Source: Lingula anatina (Eukaryota > Brachiopoda > Lingulata > Lingulida > Lingulidae). From it: 62,000 bases of DNA. A program made the position numbers and the translations under genes. Positions 1-11,571 of the stretch are shown here, piece after piece (positions within the stretch are counted from its first letter, which is position 1; each line of letters starts with the position of its first letter). A model generated the notes under the pieces. The model made no database searches and had not been told where the DNA came from. It saw nothing but the letters and a program-made list of their open reading frames with translations. The stretch lies in assembly GCF_001039355.2 (NCBI RefSeq), contig NW_019775369.1, positions 171,539 through 233,538 of the forward strand. Direction: 5' to 3'.

Positions 1-25
1 AAAAAAAAAAAAAAAAAAAAAAAAA
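1..25. repeat. Poly-A tract
   Basis: A run of 25 A bases at the window edge. It may be a simple repeat or the tail of a retroposed copy lying outside the window; nothing distinguishes the two. Confidence 0.9.
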
Positions 26-747
26 TCAATCGTTGTCCATTGTTATTTTGATCAGTGTCTCGAATATTCTGTTTTTGGCAATGGCAATTTAAATGCTTTA
101 AAATCGTGTCTCAGTTAAATTATTGCTGACTGTATGCAGAATCATGGTATTGTATCACAAAAGAAATTTAGCCTGATAGCTTATATAGTCTTTAGAGTGA
201 GTTGTTATATATAGTCTTTGATCCTAGATATATCGGTACACTTAGATGGCATATTGCTTCCAAGGTTTTAAATTAAAAAAAAAAACAACAACAACAAAAA
301 CAAAAACAAAAACTTTTAAATGTTTTAGACCCAAAATGTTTTTATTACAGCGGACTGCTAACGATATATCTACTGGTAGAACTCTGGACCAGTCTTTGGT
401 ATTATTTTTTCTTCATGAAATTGGCCAGTGCTAAATTTTGACACAGATTCATTGGCGGATACCCCCACCCCACCCCACCCCCAGGCACCCCCTTTATTTT
501 CTGGGATACCGCCTTCACCCCCATTTACTCCCTAGTTATTACAAGAAAGAACGACTTGAGACACAACCATTTAATTTTGCATTTATTATGTGCTCCACAC
601 TCTCTCTCCGTCTACTATTTACTAGTATTCCACTCTTCATATTTTAAACTATATTTTACCTCCTTCCCATTTAGCACAATAGCTGTAAACTGCCGGCTAA
701 AGGCAACTTGATATTGTTGTTCAAGTTTACTATGGGGTTTCTTTCAG
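26..747 (+). other. Intron of the SLC17-like gene (3' part)
   Basis: No coding exon is recognisable here. The stretch is AT-rich with an A/CAA-rich tract near 272-312 and a C-rich stretch near 460-525. It ends in a pyrimidine-rich acceptor (TTTCTTTCAG, AG at 746-747) directly before the first visible transporter exon, so it is read as the last part of an upstream intron. Confidence 0.6.
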
Positions 748-1738
748 GTGGATTCCTGCCCGCAGCCTTCATGGTCGCCACTGCTTTCATAGACTGTGAC
801 ACCAGGATGGCGGGGGTGGCATTCCTAACGCTAGCCATGACCTTCTCGGCGGGGGCGCTGGCGGGCTACCAGATCAACCACGCGGACATCGCTCCCAGGT
901 GAGACTACAGGGCGTTATTATAACGTTACTGTAACGTTAATTTTACCAAAAAACGTTATGGTCACGTTATGATAATGTCATAGAGCGTTCTTTGTTTGCC
1001 GGGTAGGAAGATTCGGATGTTCCGTATTTCAGATATGCCACGGATAACGGAAAAAACCTGCTACCCAGGAGACGATTAACGATGTTCGGTGTCTTACATT
1101 TGAAACTGATCCATTTTAAATATTTCTCACTGGGAATAATATGTCATGGTTTAATAAAAATATAATTGAAACCAGACGCAATAAACGCTCCACTAGTATT
1201 TCGAGAATTTTTCTCCTATGTTTTGATGGTTGTTAAGTACTGGTTCAACGCCTGTAAGCATGTTAGTATCTTATGTATGATAATTATATATACAAATATT
1301 AAGTTGATCAACTATGTTGTCAAAATACACATTTATTTCAGATTCGCCGGTGAAATATTCGGCATTACCAACACAGTGGCCACTATTCCTGGTATGATCT
1401 CTCCCAGTGTGGTCAGCGCTCTTACGCCTAACGTAAGTTACGGTTTTTAAATTATTAAAATATTACAGTCTTTTGATCTTACAAGCAACACGGATATTAC
1501 TATTTGTGGGTGTATTTTGGCTGATTTCAAACATTCTTCTATTTAGGGCTCCAAAGAAGAGTGGCAAAGGGTTCTCTTTATAAGTGGCGCCATTTACTCT
1601 TTTGGTGCTTTGTTTTTCTTGATATTTGCGAGCGGCGAGGAACAGTCTTGGGATAAAGTCGACAACATGAGTTATCAAGAAGATCAAGAAGCCAAGGAAA
1701 GATTCCAGATTGACGATCTTGCGCTGTCAACTTTGTGA
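748..1738 (+). CDS. SLC17-family anion/vesicular transporter, last three exons (5' partial)
   Basis: C-terminal part of a major-facilitator transporter of the SLC17 group (sialin, vesicular glutamate/nucleotide and phosphate transporters), a multipass membrane protein. Exons are 748-898, 1342-1432 and 1547-1738. Each junction has GT/AG splice sites and the phases agree: phase 1 entering the first exon, phase 2 between exons one and two, phase 0 between two and three. The joined reading has the family landmarks in order: a hydrophobic helix (FMVATAF...), then GYQINHADIAPR followed by FAGEIFGITNTVATIPGM (compare the family's NxNHLDIAPRYAGILMGITN), then ALTPN, EEWQRVLFISGAIYSFGALF and FASGEEQSW. 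A short polar, acidic tail follows and ends at TGA 1736-1738. The DIAP motif and the ASGE motif after the last helix make the family firm. The subtype (sialin-like or VGLUT-like) cannot be settled without the missing N-terminal half. Confidence 0.9.
899..1341 (+). other. Intron between SLC17-like exons 1 and 2
   Basis: Donor GTGAGA at 899, acceptor TTTATTTCAG ending at 1341. The first part (about 912-990) carries several AACGTTA/TAACGTT words, a motif that recurs in another repeat near 17630-17820, so a decayed repeat may sit in this intron. Confidence 0.8.
1433..1546 (+). other. Intron between SLC17-like exons 2 and 3
   Basis: A short 114-bp phase-0 intron with donor GTAAGT at 1433 and acceptor TTCTATTTAG ending at 1546. 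No other feature is seen in it. Confidence 0.85.
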
Positions 1739-2180
1739 GAGTGATGGGATAACGGCAGTAGACTGGGCTTATCTTACTTAATGATTCTTCGATACATTCT
1801 GTCAGAATCAATTAATGTCAATTTTTCCCAATGTCAATTTTTCCACATTGTTAAAACTATCACATTGCTCAGCCCAATATCTGATCCAGTCACGTAGTTA
1901 TGTTGGGCATCATGTAGGCCTACCAGTAGGTCTAAACAGGCATATTGCTTTGTAGTGAAAAAATGGTTAAAACAAAGAAAGAAAGATTTTTTTTTTATAA
2001 AACATTGTCAACTGATCAAATATGGGTCACCTTTCCTTCATTTTGACTCCGCTCTCGACCTAGACCCGCAAATTCTCACTTTAATTTACGTTGAACGTGG
2101 GACTTATAATATCAATATCGGAAATGCATTCACATCTTCTGTCGTCGCTCATCAGTCACACCTAGCACACTTTAGATGTC
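1739..2180 (+). other. 3' flank of the SLC17-like gene
   Basis: Presumed 3' untranslated region and downstream DNA. I see no AATAAA signal close to the stop codon and no further coding signal. Confidence 0.4.
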
Positions 2181-2184
2181 CAGC

Positions 2185-2420
2185 ATAACGATATAGCACT
2201 CCTGGTGATAGGAACTGGAACCGGGGTAACAGTAATCCAAGTCCCCCAAGAACCGAGGTCCTTCGGATGGTAATGGTTGTCTGTAGGACTAACATTACTT
2301 GGGAATAATAGTCCTACAGGGACTTAGGTTCCTGGCTCATAATTATAGTAGGTAGGACTTGTATTACTGTCGGACTTTTATTCCTGTTACATCTATGGCA
2401 GTAATAAAAGTCCGGCCATT
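2185..2420. repeat. Dispersed repeat with GGACTT...CATTCCTAG-type motifs (block 1)
   Basis: Repeated short words such as AAGTCC, GTAGGACT, TTACTTGGGA and GGACTT with TTCCTG occur in both orientations. The same vocabulary recurs at 3465-3680 and in the two VNTR regions at 44146-44412 and 49440-49500, so this looks like the motif-rich end of a transposon family rather than a local satellite. Confidence 0.5.
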
Positions 2421-2530
2421 TGAAAGCCCTATCCTTAGCCAATAATACTGTTAAATGATAAAACTATAAATGTATATGAAATCCTTCTGGTGAGCCATAT
2501 ATCGGACAAAAAATGAGAGGTTTGCAACTT

Positions 2531-2625
2531 CAGCTCGACTGTGTAGTGGTTAGCGTGCAAGACTACAAGGTAAGAATTCATGAGACCTTCTGTTGCATCT
2601 ATGGGTTCGAGACCGACCTTTGACA
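2531..2625 (+). repeat. tRNA-derived SINE-like head with A and B boxes
   Basis: A box-A-like TAGTGGTTAGC (2544-2554) is followed about 60 nt later by a box B, GGTTCGAGACC (2604-2614). This is the internal RNA polymerase III promoter layout of tRNA genes. The region does not fold as a clear tRNA cloverleaf and there is no plausible acceptor-stem pairing, so a tRNA-derived SINE head or decayed tRNA pseudogene is more likely than a working tRNA. The following C-rich/T-rich sequence may be its body. Confidence 0.45.
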
Positions 2626-2659
2626 TGACCTTGCCCCCCCCCCATCCCCCACTCTTCCC

Positions 2660-3460
2660 ACTATTTATTACTTGTAGCAAAATGTTTAATGGTGTTTTTA
2701 ATGTCCAATATTTGTTCGAAATTCCGTGCTCATTACATGTACTACTCTTTTGTTTTGTCTTTTAAGTGTCAAAGCACCAAAATAGCAAAGGGCTATTACA
2801 GAACCTTATATACATATATTGCATTTTTCCGTTTCTAAACTGTCTTGATTTGTCTTAAATCTCAGTTCATACTTTCCAAGAGCAAATTTCCATCGAGTTT
2901 GAGGTTATTTTTTCATATCAGTGAGTGTAAACCGAAAAATAAATCTAAGAACGGAGATCCCGCGTTTTGTGTAAGGTGATTTTTCTCTTAGGAATAAAGT
3001 TTTGAAAGAAAGAGAGAGGGAGAGAAAATAAGAATTTCGACGCAAAACACAAAAGGTTCACCCCAGTAGAAAAGGACATTAAATAATATACACTGTACAT
3101 ATACCTCAAAGGATGAAAATAAGGGATGCCTTAAGATGGTGCCTTATTTTGTTTAAAAAAATATTTGGCAAACCAGGCTCATACATATTGTGCACTGAGG
3201 GAGGAGTACGCCACAAATATGCGTTAACACGTCAAAATTTGCGTTTACTATATACAAAATACACATAAGATAAATAAATTGCTTTTGTTTCTTCATTAAT
3301 ATGCATATAAACTGCCTATCTGAAAACATTGTAAAATATAAAGATAAAATGTCATATAAATAGAATAAAACAATATTATATCTTTAAAAAACTAGTATGT
3401 CTCTATATCTATTTAATCATGTCATTTCTTGATGTAAACTTTATAGGACATGCGTTACTA
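2660..3460. other. Non-coding stretch, nothing recognised
   Basis: AT-rich DNA with no supported ORF. A short GAGAGA tract lies near 3008-3025. It lies between two motif-rich repeat blocks and could be the interior of one 1.5-kb element, which I could not prove. Confidence 0.4.
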
Positions 3461-3464
3461 AAAT

Positions 3465-3680
3465 GTCAGGAACGCACGTCCCATTAGGACGTGCATTACT
3501 ACACGTAGGACTTACATTACTTGGGAGCCTTTGTCCTACGGACATTGAATCCTAGTAACGTATGTCCTAGGACTTCCATTCCTAGCAATGCATGCCTTAG
3601 GACTTGCATTCCCAGGACTTAGTGTCCGGGCAGACTTGGGTTACTAGGACGTGTACTCCTGCCACACCGGTGTTACGTGA
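3465..3680. repeat. Dispersed repeat with GGACTT...CATTCCTAG-type motifs (block 2)
   Basis: Five or six degenerate repeats of a word like CCTAGGACTTGCATTCC in about 215 bp, with variants such as TAGGACTTACATTACTTGG and TAGGACTTCCATTCCTAG. Its right edge (GACTTGGGTTACTAGGAC) is roughly inverted relative to AGTAATCCAAGTCC in block 1, which hints at paired subterminal repeats. Confidence 0.55.
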
Positions 3681-5212
3681 TTCAAGGTCATACGGAGCCC
3701 AATTCCCAATGATGGATAAACCCCATCTTACAGATTGACCCACTTATGTCAGACTAAACCTAACCACCCCCAAACCTTGAAGAATAAGTGAATAGACGAA
3801 ATAGTGAGCAGGCAAGCCAGAATAATTTGGATTCATCTTGAATGAAAACGATTTTAACTCAAAACTGATATCCAGTGAAACTATTTTCACTTTTAACTGT
3901 GCTAACGTAAAGGACACCGTTTAGGGAAGAAGGTAGGAACTAAAACTTTCAACACTGGAACTAAGTCATTTTTGCCCACCTCTCTCAGCCTCACTGCTTA
4001 CTAAGTTCATATTTCTACTGAGGGAGTTCATAATTCCCCACTCTCAAGCTCAAGAGCATGAGGGCGTGGTACGATTTTCAAAGAAGACGAAGGTTTTACT
4101 GATGATGGTCGTTAAAAATCTGGTACAAATGCGTAGGTCAGAGTTATTTTAAGTCGCATTTCCGCACGTGTGTCCGTGCTGATTGATTTGTACTCACTAA
4201 AAGCACTATAAATCGCATTCCAAGGTATTAGCAAGGTGCTTCACAGTCGGCCAGATTTGAGCAAATACAGCATATGTTCCAATATTAAGAAAAGCTCCGA
4301 GCGATTACCGAGTGGACGAACGGACAAACGTATCAGTTGGCGTGTAAGGAATATTGATATTGATATGGAGACAGTGGAAGGCAAACACCTTTATTTAAGT
4401 AGATTATGTTTGATCAGGAAATAAAAGTATAATATTTAACTTATCGTAAAGATCGACGTTTAGTTTGTTTAAGCCGCCTCAGTCAGTTGTCTAGAAATAG
4501 ACGTGTTTTGTACATGAAAATTAAATAAAAGGCTTCTATTTATTAATTAATTCAGCTGATCTGATACAGATTTTATCCCCGTTCAAAGTGACAGAAAATG
4601 TTTAAAAAATCTCATTTCGTAATGCGGCTCTCGATCGGCGTTTGATGCTATATTCATTCATTACAGGCTTGTCACTTTATTGAGACACATACATTAATAC
4701 AAAACTTCCTGCTCCAAAGCTGCTGAGTCATTTGTGGCGGCACCTAATAGCTTTCCAATTGCTAGAACTTTTCAGAACTGAATTACTCCTGATCTTGCTC
4801 TTTTGTCCTGCTGCATCAATCATTTACCATCTTTGATATAAAAAGAGAACAGAGTACTCGCGGGAGTTTACCTAAGAGGCTTTTTATCATTTACTACAAA
4901 TTAATTCTATTTTTGCAATGAATAATACATCAATACACATATTTTTATCATTTAATTTTGCCCCCGTTTCATACTCCCGCAAGTTAATAGGATGCTCTGA
5001 AATGGTGTTTGAATAGCACATTGTCCCTATGGCGTTGCTGACGTAAACTGCACGTGGAGAAAATGTAAGAATGTCCATTAACTAGGGAATTTCTGGGTTA
5101 ATTTTCTGTTTAATCGTTTCACGCCCTAAAAGCGTCCACCTGCATGGTTCTCAAACTACCGGGTAATTAAGGCAATAGCACAGAACGAGGATCGTCAACT
5201 TGCAATGAAGAA
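3681..5212. other. Intergenic stretch, nothing recognised
   Basis: No coding signal. The open frames here are short and lack domain or codon-use support. Confidence 0.4.
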
Positions 5213-5215
5213 TAA

Positions 5216-5431
5216 GAGTGCATTCCCAGAGATTTAGATCGATCCGTCCGGATCTACCAAACTCCCTGGGGGGTTCACGCTAAATTGCAGTTGGCCGAGC
5301 GCGCACGGTAGTTAATTACCCACTTACAGCTTTTAGTAGGCGGGGCAGACATATAAGCCGGCTAAGCTGACGGTAATCTAGTGAGACTCCCCACAGGGAT
5401 AGATCGATCTAACATATGTGGGAATGGGGTC
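5216..5431. mobile_element. Palindromic MITE with TAA target duplication (family H, copy 1)
   Basis: A 216-bp imperfect palindrome with ends GAGTGCATTCCCA and (inverted) GACCCCATTCCCA, flanked by TAA at 5213-5215 and 5432-5434. The inner part contains AGATCGATC, CTAAATTGCA and a central AGTTAATTACC, all shared with the copies at 22471-22727, about 19717 and about 29158. A TAA duplication is typical of PIF/Harbinger elements; the superfamily is inferred from this alone because no transposase is present. Confidence 0.75.
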
Positions 5432-5434
5432 TAA

Positions 5435-5945
5435 AATTAGAGGTTTTTTGAGCACAACGTCGCAGAAGATTCCTATAGCTTGCACTGCGGTGAGAAAACT
5501 AGACGAAACGCGATGTTTGCAATACCCTAAACATTGCAAGCGTAAAAACAAACGAAACTAGAGATAAACAAATGTTTATAAATGCATAAATTGATAGTTA
5601 CTCATAGACAATAACAAATACACAAGCAAATGAATAAAACAAAAAACACAAAGGACGTTAAAAGTGACGGTGCTGCTTTAGACCAAGTTTAATTTAATCA
5701 CTACATTTGACCAAATTCAATATAATATATAATACTAAAATATGTCATTCTATAAACATGACATAAGTGATGCACTACACAATATAGTCACTAAGAGGTG
5801 TGGATGAACATCTCGAATACTTACTTACTACCAGTCTTCCACCCTAGGAACCTACGCACCTGTACTGGGTGCAGTTATTGACCAAGTGAATATCTTAAAA
5901 TTAGGAAATGTCCACGAGAATAAAACCGCTAGGTAATGAGGAATG
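5435..5945. other. Intergenic stretch, nothing recognised
   Basis: AT-rich sequence without coding signal. It ends in an 18-G run at about 5946-5962. Confidence 0.4.
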
Positions 5946-6084
5946 CGGGGGGGGGGGGGGGGTTGGCGCCAAATGTTCCAGTCAAACGAGTTTCAATGCG
6001 CCATATTTTATATCCAAACTATTCTCTAATCCCTTGAATACCCTCTGAACACCCAAAACTAAACAGGCTGAAGGCGTGAACCAT

Positions 6085-6150
6085 AGTTCGTTTCCCATTT
6101 CTGTGTACAGGTGATATTTGCCCTATACCCCAATACTCCGCCTCCCCCCT
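6085..6150. repeat. Dispersed repeat fragment (TTCCCATT...GTACAGGTGA type)
   Basis: The segment TTCGTTTCCCATTTCTGTGT followed by ACAGGTGATATTTG and CCCCAATACTCC closely resembles segments at about 44088-44145 and 49378-49438, and more briefly 27812-27836. It is a shared repeat fragment of unknown class. Confidence 0.5.
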
Positions 6151-6199
6151 CCCCACCCCCCCACCCCCGGCCTCGTAACTCCATTATTGTTCGATTTCA

Positions 6200-6335
6200 A
6201 ATTGGGCCCGTAACTCGAAAGAATCGCGCTAGCATCTCGATTCCATAACTCGCCTATTCTCGCCCCATATAATACATTGTAGCCTCTATCGCTATTCGCA
6301 ATACGCGATGCTTTCGAGTTACGGGACCTTGGACA
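6200..6335. mobile_element. Palindromic MITE, GTAACTCGAAAGC family (copy 1)
   Basis: The left end GGGCCCGTAACTCGAAAG and right end CTTTCGAGTTACGGGACC are inverted. The core, ATAACTCGCC...CTCGCCCCATATAATACATTG, is shared with copies at 21519-21668 and 58546-58655. No convincing target duplication was found. Confidence 0.65.
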
Positions 6336-6661
6336 ACAATAGGTAACAGACTGCTGAGTAATCGCTGTGTATCTTGCACGGCCAGTACAGTTGCAAAGGT
6401 TCTGAAGTTGTCATATATATGACATGTAATGCTGCTGAATCAACCATTGTCCTTAATTTTGACGCCCCCCCCCTTTCTTAACACAAAATACTTGTACATG
6501 TAGACTCCTCATTGCAAGTGTTCGAGGCATCTGTTGCTCTGTTCCATACAGTTCTTGGTTATATTAAAATCTATGTAAACTAGTGCAAACTGACACTAAC
6601 CGCTCAGTAATACTTATACACACCAGATACGTGACAATACACAAAATAAAAAGAAATCTCA
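6336..6661. other. 3' flank of the GPCR gene
   Basis: Lies downstream of the minus-strand receptor and is the presumed 3' untranslated and flanking DNA. Contains a C9 run near 6466. No polyadenylation signal close to the stop codon was recognised on the minus strand. Confidence 0.4.
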
Positions 6662-7900
6662 CTACGATACACTTCCATTGAGGCAGGTTCCTTTAGTTGT
6701 CCTGTCCACTCTGCGGTAGTTATTTGAGATCCGATTTCTCATTTCTAGCTGTGTGTATTGGTTACAAGTACAGTCCTCCTCGCGGCTGTTCTCCATCACG
6801 CTGGTATTCCTCCACTTCTTAACACCGCTACAAATAAGGCAAAGAAAAGCCTGTCTGAAGGATTTACTCATTGAACAGTACAGTATGAAGTTAATACTGT
6901 TGTTGATTAACGCCACGATGTCCATAAGATCTCCAAGGGGCGAGTAGACGGACTCAAAGTACTCCGTGTGGACCCCGCTCAACAGGGCCAGAACGCCTTG
7001 GGGGAATTCTGTGAAAAGAAACAAAATAATTACGACAACCAACATGCGTGTCGTTCTCGAGTGTTCCCGCAGACGAGATTTGAGTGCTTGGCTCCTATTG
7101 CTCCCGAATCTCTGCATCTCTCTCCCTTTAGCGGTCGTCTGTCTTATAGTATGCAAGAGAAGACCACCAAAAACAGTCATAAATATGCACGGTGTTATTT
7201 TAATGGCAATCGCATGGATCCAAAAGTTTATTTGATTTATGTTTGGGAATAGCTCCTCGGACAGAGATCCGTCTAATCTGAAATACGTTTTATTAGTCAC
7301 TCTGTCGGTCTCTTGGACAATAGATTGGGCAAGATAATTAGGGATTAAAAAAACCACTGACAATGCATAAGCGAACATGACGGAGAAAAACGCCTTTTCC
7401 ATTCCAAATGTGACATAACCAGAAGACGATGCCCGGATGTAAGCGTACCTAAATACGGCAAGAACGACTCCTACGAAGATGGACGCCGTATGCGTGGTGA
7501 CTGCAAAATTAGCATGAAATAACAAAAAAGCAATCCATCCGTAGGAATCTCTCTCGGGGGTTATAGTTGGCGATGTGTTATGTAAAATTCGAAAATGAAA
7601 GGCAAACGGAACATACGACATCATGGTCAACATGTCGGCCACTGCCAATCCCGTCAGAATGAGGTTAGTAGGAGTCCGCATGCCTTTCCGCGTCAACACC
7701 GCGATGTTGAACATGTTACTGATGATGCCAAAGGTACACACAACGAGGCTGACGAAGCCATGGTAACCAGCATACCACGTCTCAAATGTCTCCAGTGGAC
7801 TGGCCACGTGGTCGGAGCGGTTGTTAGTGACGTCGGCCGCGGATATAGACAACGTCACGGAACCCGTGCTTTCATAATGGAGACTTTGTGACGTCCCCAT
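6662..7900 (-). CDS. Class A neuropeptide GPCR, myosuppressin/DMSR-like, 412 aa, apparently intronless
   Basis: Rhodopsin-class receptor expected in the plasma membrane, sensing a peptide and signalling through G proteins. From the ATG at 7898-7900 the protein is 412 residues. The frame also runs upstream to a GTG (7952-7954), but an in-frame TAG lies shortly before that, and ATG is the sensible start. Seven hydrophobic segments lie near residues 48-70, 79-101, 121-148, 170-190, 226-250, 285-308 and 323-342. Diagnostic features are GIISNMFNIAVL in TM1, LAVADM in TM2, FLLFHANFAVTTHT in TM3, FRYAYI (150-155) in place of DRY, RTTRMLVVVIILFLFTEFPQG in TM6, and NNSINFILYC (333-342) in place of NPxxY. 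The TEFPQG and NSINFILYC signatures are typical of dromyosuppressin receptor/DMSR-1-type receptors, near sex-peptide receptors. N-glycosylation sequons lie at N27, N108 and N203, the first in the extracellular N-terminus. The C-tail has a possible palmitoylation cluster (CLIC). The ligand is inferred to be an RFamide/myosuppressin-like peptide, not shown. Confidence 0.9.
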   Translation of the reverse strand: MGTSQSLHYESTGSVTLSISAADVTNNRSDHVASPLETFETWYAGYHGFVSLVVCTFGIISNMFNIAVLTRKGMRTPTNLILTGLAVADMLTMMSYVPFAFHFRILHNTSPTITPERDSYGWIAFLLFHANFAVTTHTASIFVGVVLAVFRYAYIRASSSGYVTFGMEKAFFSVMFAYALSVVFLIPNYLAQSIVQETDRVTNKTYFRLDGSLSEELFPNINQINFWIHAIAIKITPCIFMTVFGGLLLHTIRQTTAKGREMQRFGSNRSQALKSRLREHSRTTRMLVVVIILFLFTEFPQGVLALLSGVHTEYFESVYSPLGDLMDIVALINNSINFILYCSMSKSFRQAFLCLICSGVKKWRNTSVMENSREEDCTCNQYTQLEMRNRISNNYRRVDRTTKGTCLNGSVS

Positions 7901-10900
7901 GGTTGGCGGCAAAATCTGTGAAAACGTGTCCACTTCCTGTGAAACTGTGTCCACGTTTGTGAAGACCGAAAGCAGTTTGCTGCCTGTCTGGTTCTACAAT
8001 GCCGTCAGTTGGAGTTATTAACTGTCCACCTTTGATAAAACTACTAGCTTTGTGTTTGTATCACGCGTTAATGTGACTTAGATTCCCGACTGGCCTTTCT
8101 TGCTCGAACTGGTCGTTAATCCTTAAAAGAGAACTAAATCTGAGAGAACCTCACGCGTTTCGTTGCTCACTCACCCAAATACCCTTGCGAAGTGTAGGGA
8201 GTCATAATCCTACACCACACGGCTATTGGTAGATGGCACGTCAAAAGTTTTCCACTATGAAACGTGTCCTTTTCACACAGCTGGCAAATCCAATTTTTTA
8301 CCGTGATGTTTATGTATTGTGTGTAAATGTAAAGTATTTTCCCTTAAGACACTACATTATTCATCATTTGAGCGAGTTCAACTGCGATCCTTAGAAAGAG
8401 AGCAAGAGATCACCTAACGTCGTTCACAGATTCCAGGATTTTTTTCTTCAGTTTCTCTTTAGTGCTAACGTGACCTTCCTCAATACTGAATATGAATCAC
8501 AGGAAACTTGTCTCTCGTACAATTTATTTGGTTTTTTTGAAAAAAATCCTCCCTGCATGGCGACTGAACAATGTTTATATTGAATCATAACAATAGAAGA
8601 GTATTAATTAATTGAAAAGTTCCTTATGAAAGAGAAATAAAGTCCATGTGCTCCTCCACTTACAGAATACGTCCAACAGTTTCAGAGGTAAACCATTAAG
8701 ATAACTGAGTCTCCTGAAAAATACACTAACATAAGTGTACACTTACGCGATCCTTTTTAATTGAACCTCGTTTTTACTGTGTGTCCACTCGTTCAAGTGG
8801 ACATCAAGGTGTCGTGAGTTATAGGATGAACTTTCCTAAGGCTTTGGTGAACCGCAAATTCAGAGGAAGTGCATTCCAGTAAATTTGTAATTTTCCCCTT
8901 TTTTGGACGGCATTCAAGTCTTCACTGCTTGTGCGAGTAATTGATCACCAAGCATACGCCACCTAGATACATTTTTTATGAACAAATCAATTTTCAAAGA
9001 ATGTCTGTTTTTCGCTTCACTGTCAAAATACCGCGTTATCCGCCGTATGTCCGCCTGGCTGGAGAGATTGAGATGATGTTGATACACTATCAGTCCCTTG
9101 ATTAAGCTATCGGCGCTGCAACAAAGGGGGAGCGAACGCTTGAAAGAACAGACGCAATATCTAGACTACGTTTCCGATGAGAAAAAAATGAATAAGCACA
9201 GATAGTCGCCATACACTCAATAACGTACAGTAGGACCCCGACTATCGCTACCTTAGTGCCTTGTTGCTGCCTGGGTTCGTTTTCTTGCTGCGGTTGACGT
9301 GAATTTCCATTGATATATTTTCATATATGCAATCTGTGTTATACCGATGTTTTTCCACTTCCAAATGCCGTCGCCGATTGAACACTGATGTTAACCAGTT
9401 TCGTGCGAAATTATTGTACTAATTGTACTTCTGTGTAGCACCCTAGGGGGGCGTTCTAGGTCGTTCTTACAGTTCAAGAAAGAGACTCACTTTCACGCCG
9501 TTATTTGAAACCGGTGTCAGAAAAGCCGAGCGCCATGCGTCCGTTTCCTCCTTGTGATTGATAGCACTTTGATTACTGCAAATGCATGTTTAGTCTAATT
9601 AAAGCTCACTGACAAGACGTTATAACAAAGATCGATGTCGGTCTATCCAAAGCAACAGTCAACTGTATCGTGCAATAAACCTGTTGTTTTTTTAGCCTTC
9701 CCTTTAACGCCGTTCGTCTGTTGCCCTTTTCAGTATGAGAGAACCCAGTACCATAAATGTCTTTTGACGGTAACTCTCTATTCGCTGTATATGAGTTGCC
9801 TTATTTTATGTCCACGTTATGGCACCGATGTTTTATTGTAGGCTGCTGAGATAACAGTTTAAAGTCCTTTCTGGCAGGACACTGGGAGTAATTAAAATCT
9901 CTTTCCAAGCTCGTTGCCCTCGTTCCAGCCGTTGTCGATCAACGATCTATTTACGTAGAATGTCCCGAAACACTGTCAGCCTTCACTGATACTGTAATTA
10001 CCTAGTCTTCATTAAACTCCTGCAATGAACGCAAATGTTTGCTAGACAAACTGCACTTCATTTGTTCAGGGTTGACATCTTCCAGTTCACCGAGTTTCAT
10101 TGACGCACTAGCTCAGGTTATCAATATATCCCCAGCCTGGCGGGCTCTTGGGTTCGCTTCTTCCGGCGGTAACATCAACTGACATATTAACCAGCATATA
10201 AACTGCTATTTTAAGTTTGTTTTGTATTTGATACCTCAAATACGTGTTTTATGTAATCACTATGGAAATGTGTCTGAAATGTCCTTAAATGGCTCCCGGT
10301 TACCACAACTCCGCTAAAACCGCGAACAGTAAAACATCGGCCCAGCGAATCACTTTGGGCGTTCTGTTCACCTGGCTGGCACTACGACAGCTAAAGAAGG
10401 TCCTGAATGTCTTCCTTTTTATCTACTTATTCACGCACTCTTACACCGCAGTAGCGTCATGCTTTTTTTGCAAACAAACCCAATTGATTTTCCATGTCCT
10501 CGTGATTATCTGTTACACGTAGCCGCGTCTCCCGGTCAATTTTGTTGGGATTAATTGAAAAAAGCGTTCGTACGCACCGTGAGATTTACAAAAATGGCCC
10601 TTCCGAGAATTGGAGTTAATCGAAAATAACGTCACTCTGTACGGATATCCTGGATGAGACGTATGGTAGGCACAGTGTTAGTGATCATGACGGGCTGGTG
10701 TTACTCCTCACAAAACCAGTGGTAGATCCATGTATTCTGCCGCGGACAACAGTAATCATTTCTGTAGAAATACACCATATGAAGCGGCACCAAGGAACGC
10801 TCTGGATCAGCTGGATGAAGCTCTTAATGCGGATTTAGTCAGCACCTTCTGTCTGCGTACTGTTTCTTCATTAACGCGTCGAAGATTTTAAGTAGGTGGA

Positions 10901-11571
10901 TTGGAAATGTAACAGTCAATCTGTCTTTTTCTATTTTTGCTTTCTTTTATCTCGGGCACTTTCACTGCGCACATATTTTTAGTACACATTGTGCTGTGGA
11001 CGTTAGTTAGGTGGTATCTCGCTAAGTCCCCGTGTCTGTATGAACATGTTTTATGTGGCACTCATTTACCGTCACGGTGATTTTTTTATACTGCGAGAAA
11101 GACCTTGACGTCACTTCTCATCTGAAGACTGCGTCGTCGTTGAGCACTAATGACTGTGGCTCAGGCATGTTGCATTTCCTGCAAATAACAAAAAACAAGA
11201 ATTGTACACGATGAGGTTTTTTAATGCCTCTTGTGTAACGATAGTAAAGGAAGTCAATAAAATCTTATGAGACTCGACTATTGTAGCCTCATAGCCAAAA
11301 TACATGTTCAGTCAGTTAAGAAACGATTCTCTAATTTACTAATAATCGGTACTGTGGTTTCGGTACAACAAGATTCATATCACCTATATACGACACTGAC
11401 AATAGTTGCCATGAACGTGGCTTTTTAATAATGAAAGTAAGTGCAAAGAGACAAATATACATGTCAGTACGCTAGAGGACAAATTACACGATCCGTTATT
11501 GAAACTCTTATTTATATACTTTTACAGTGCTTTTGATAACAAAGTAGGTTATCTTCTTGGCACAAGTCCCC
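7901..11571. other. 5' flank of the GPCR gene and intergenic DNA
   Basis: About 3.7 kb with no supported exon. It should contain the receptor's promoter and 5' untranslated region, but I could not identify a TATA box or initiator with confidence. All open frames are short and uncharacterised. Confidence 0.4.

Noticed and set aside
708-747. Coding start of the transporter exon upstream of 748
   Set aside because: This is the pyrimidine-rich end of an intron; the family homology begins after the AG at 746-747.
7952-7954. GTG as the GPCR start, giving 430 aa
   Set aside because: Animal genes normally start at ATG; the in-frame ATG at 7898-7900 gives a sensible extracellular N-terminus.
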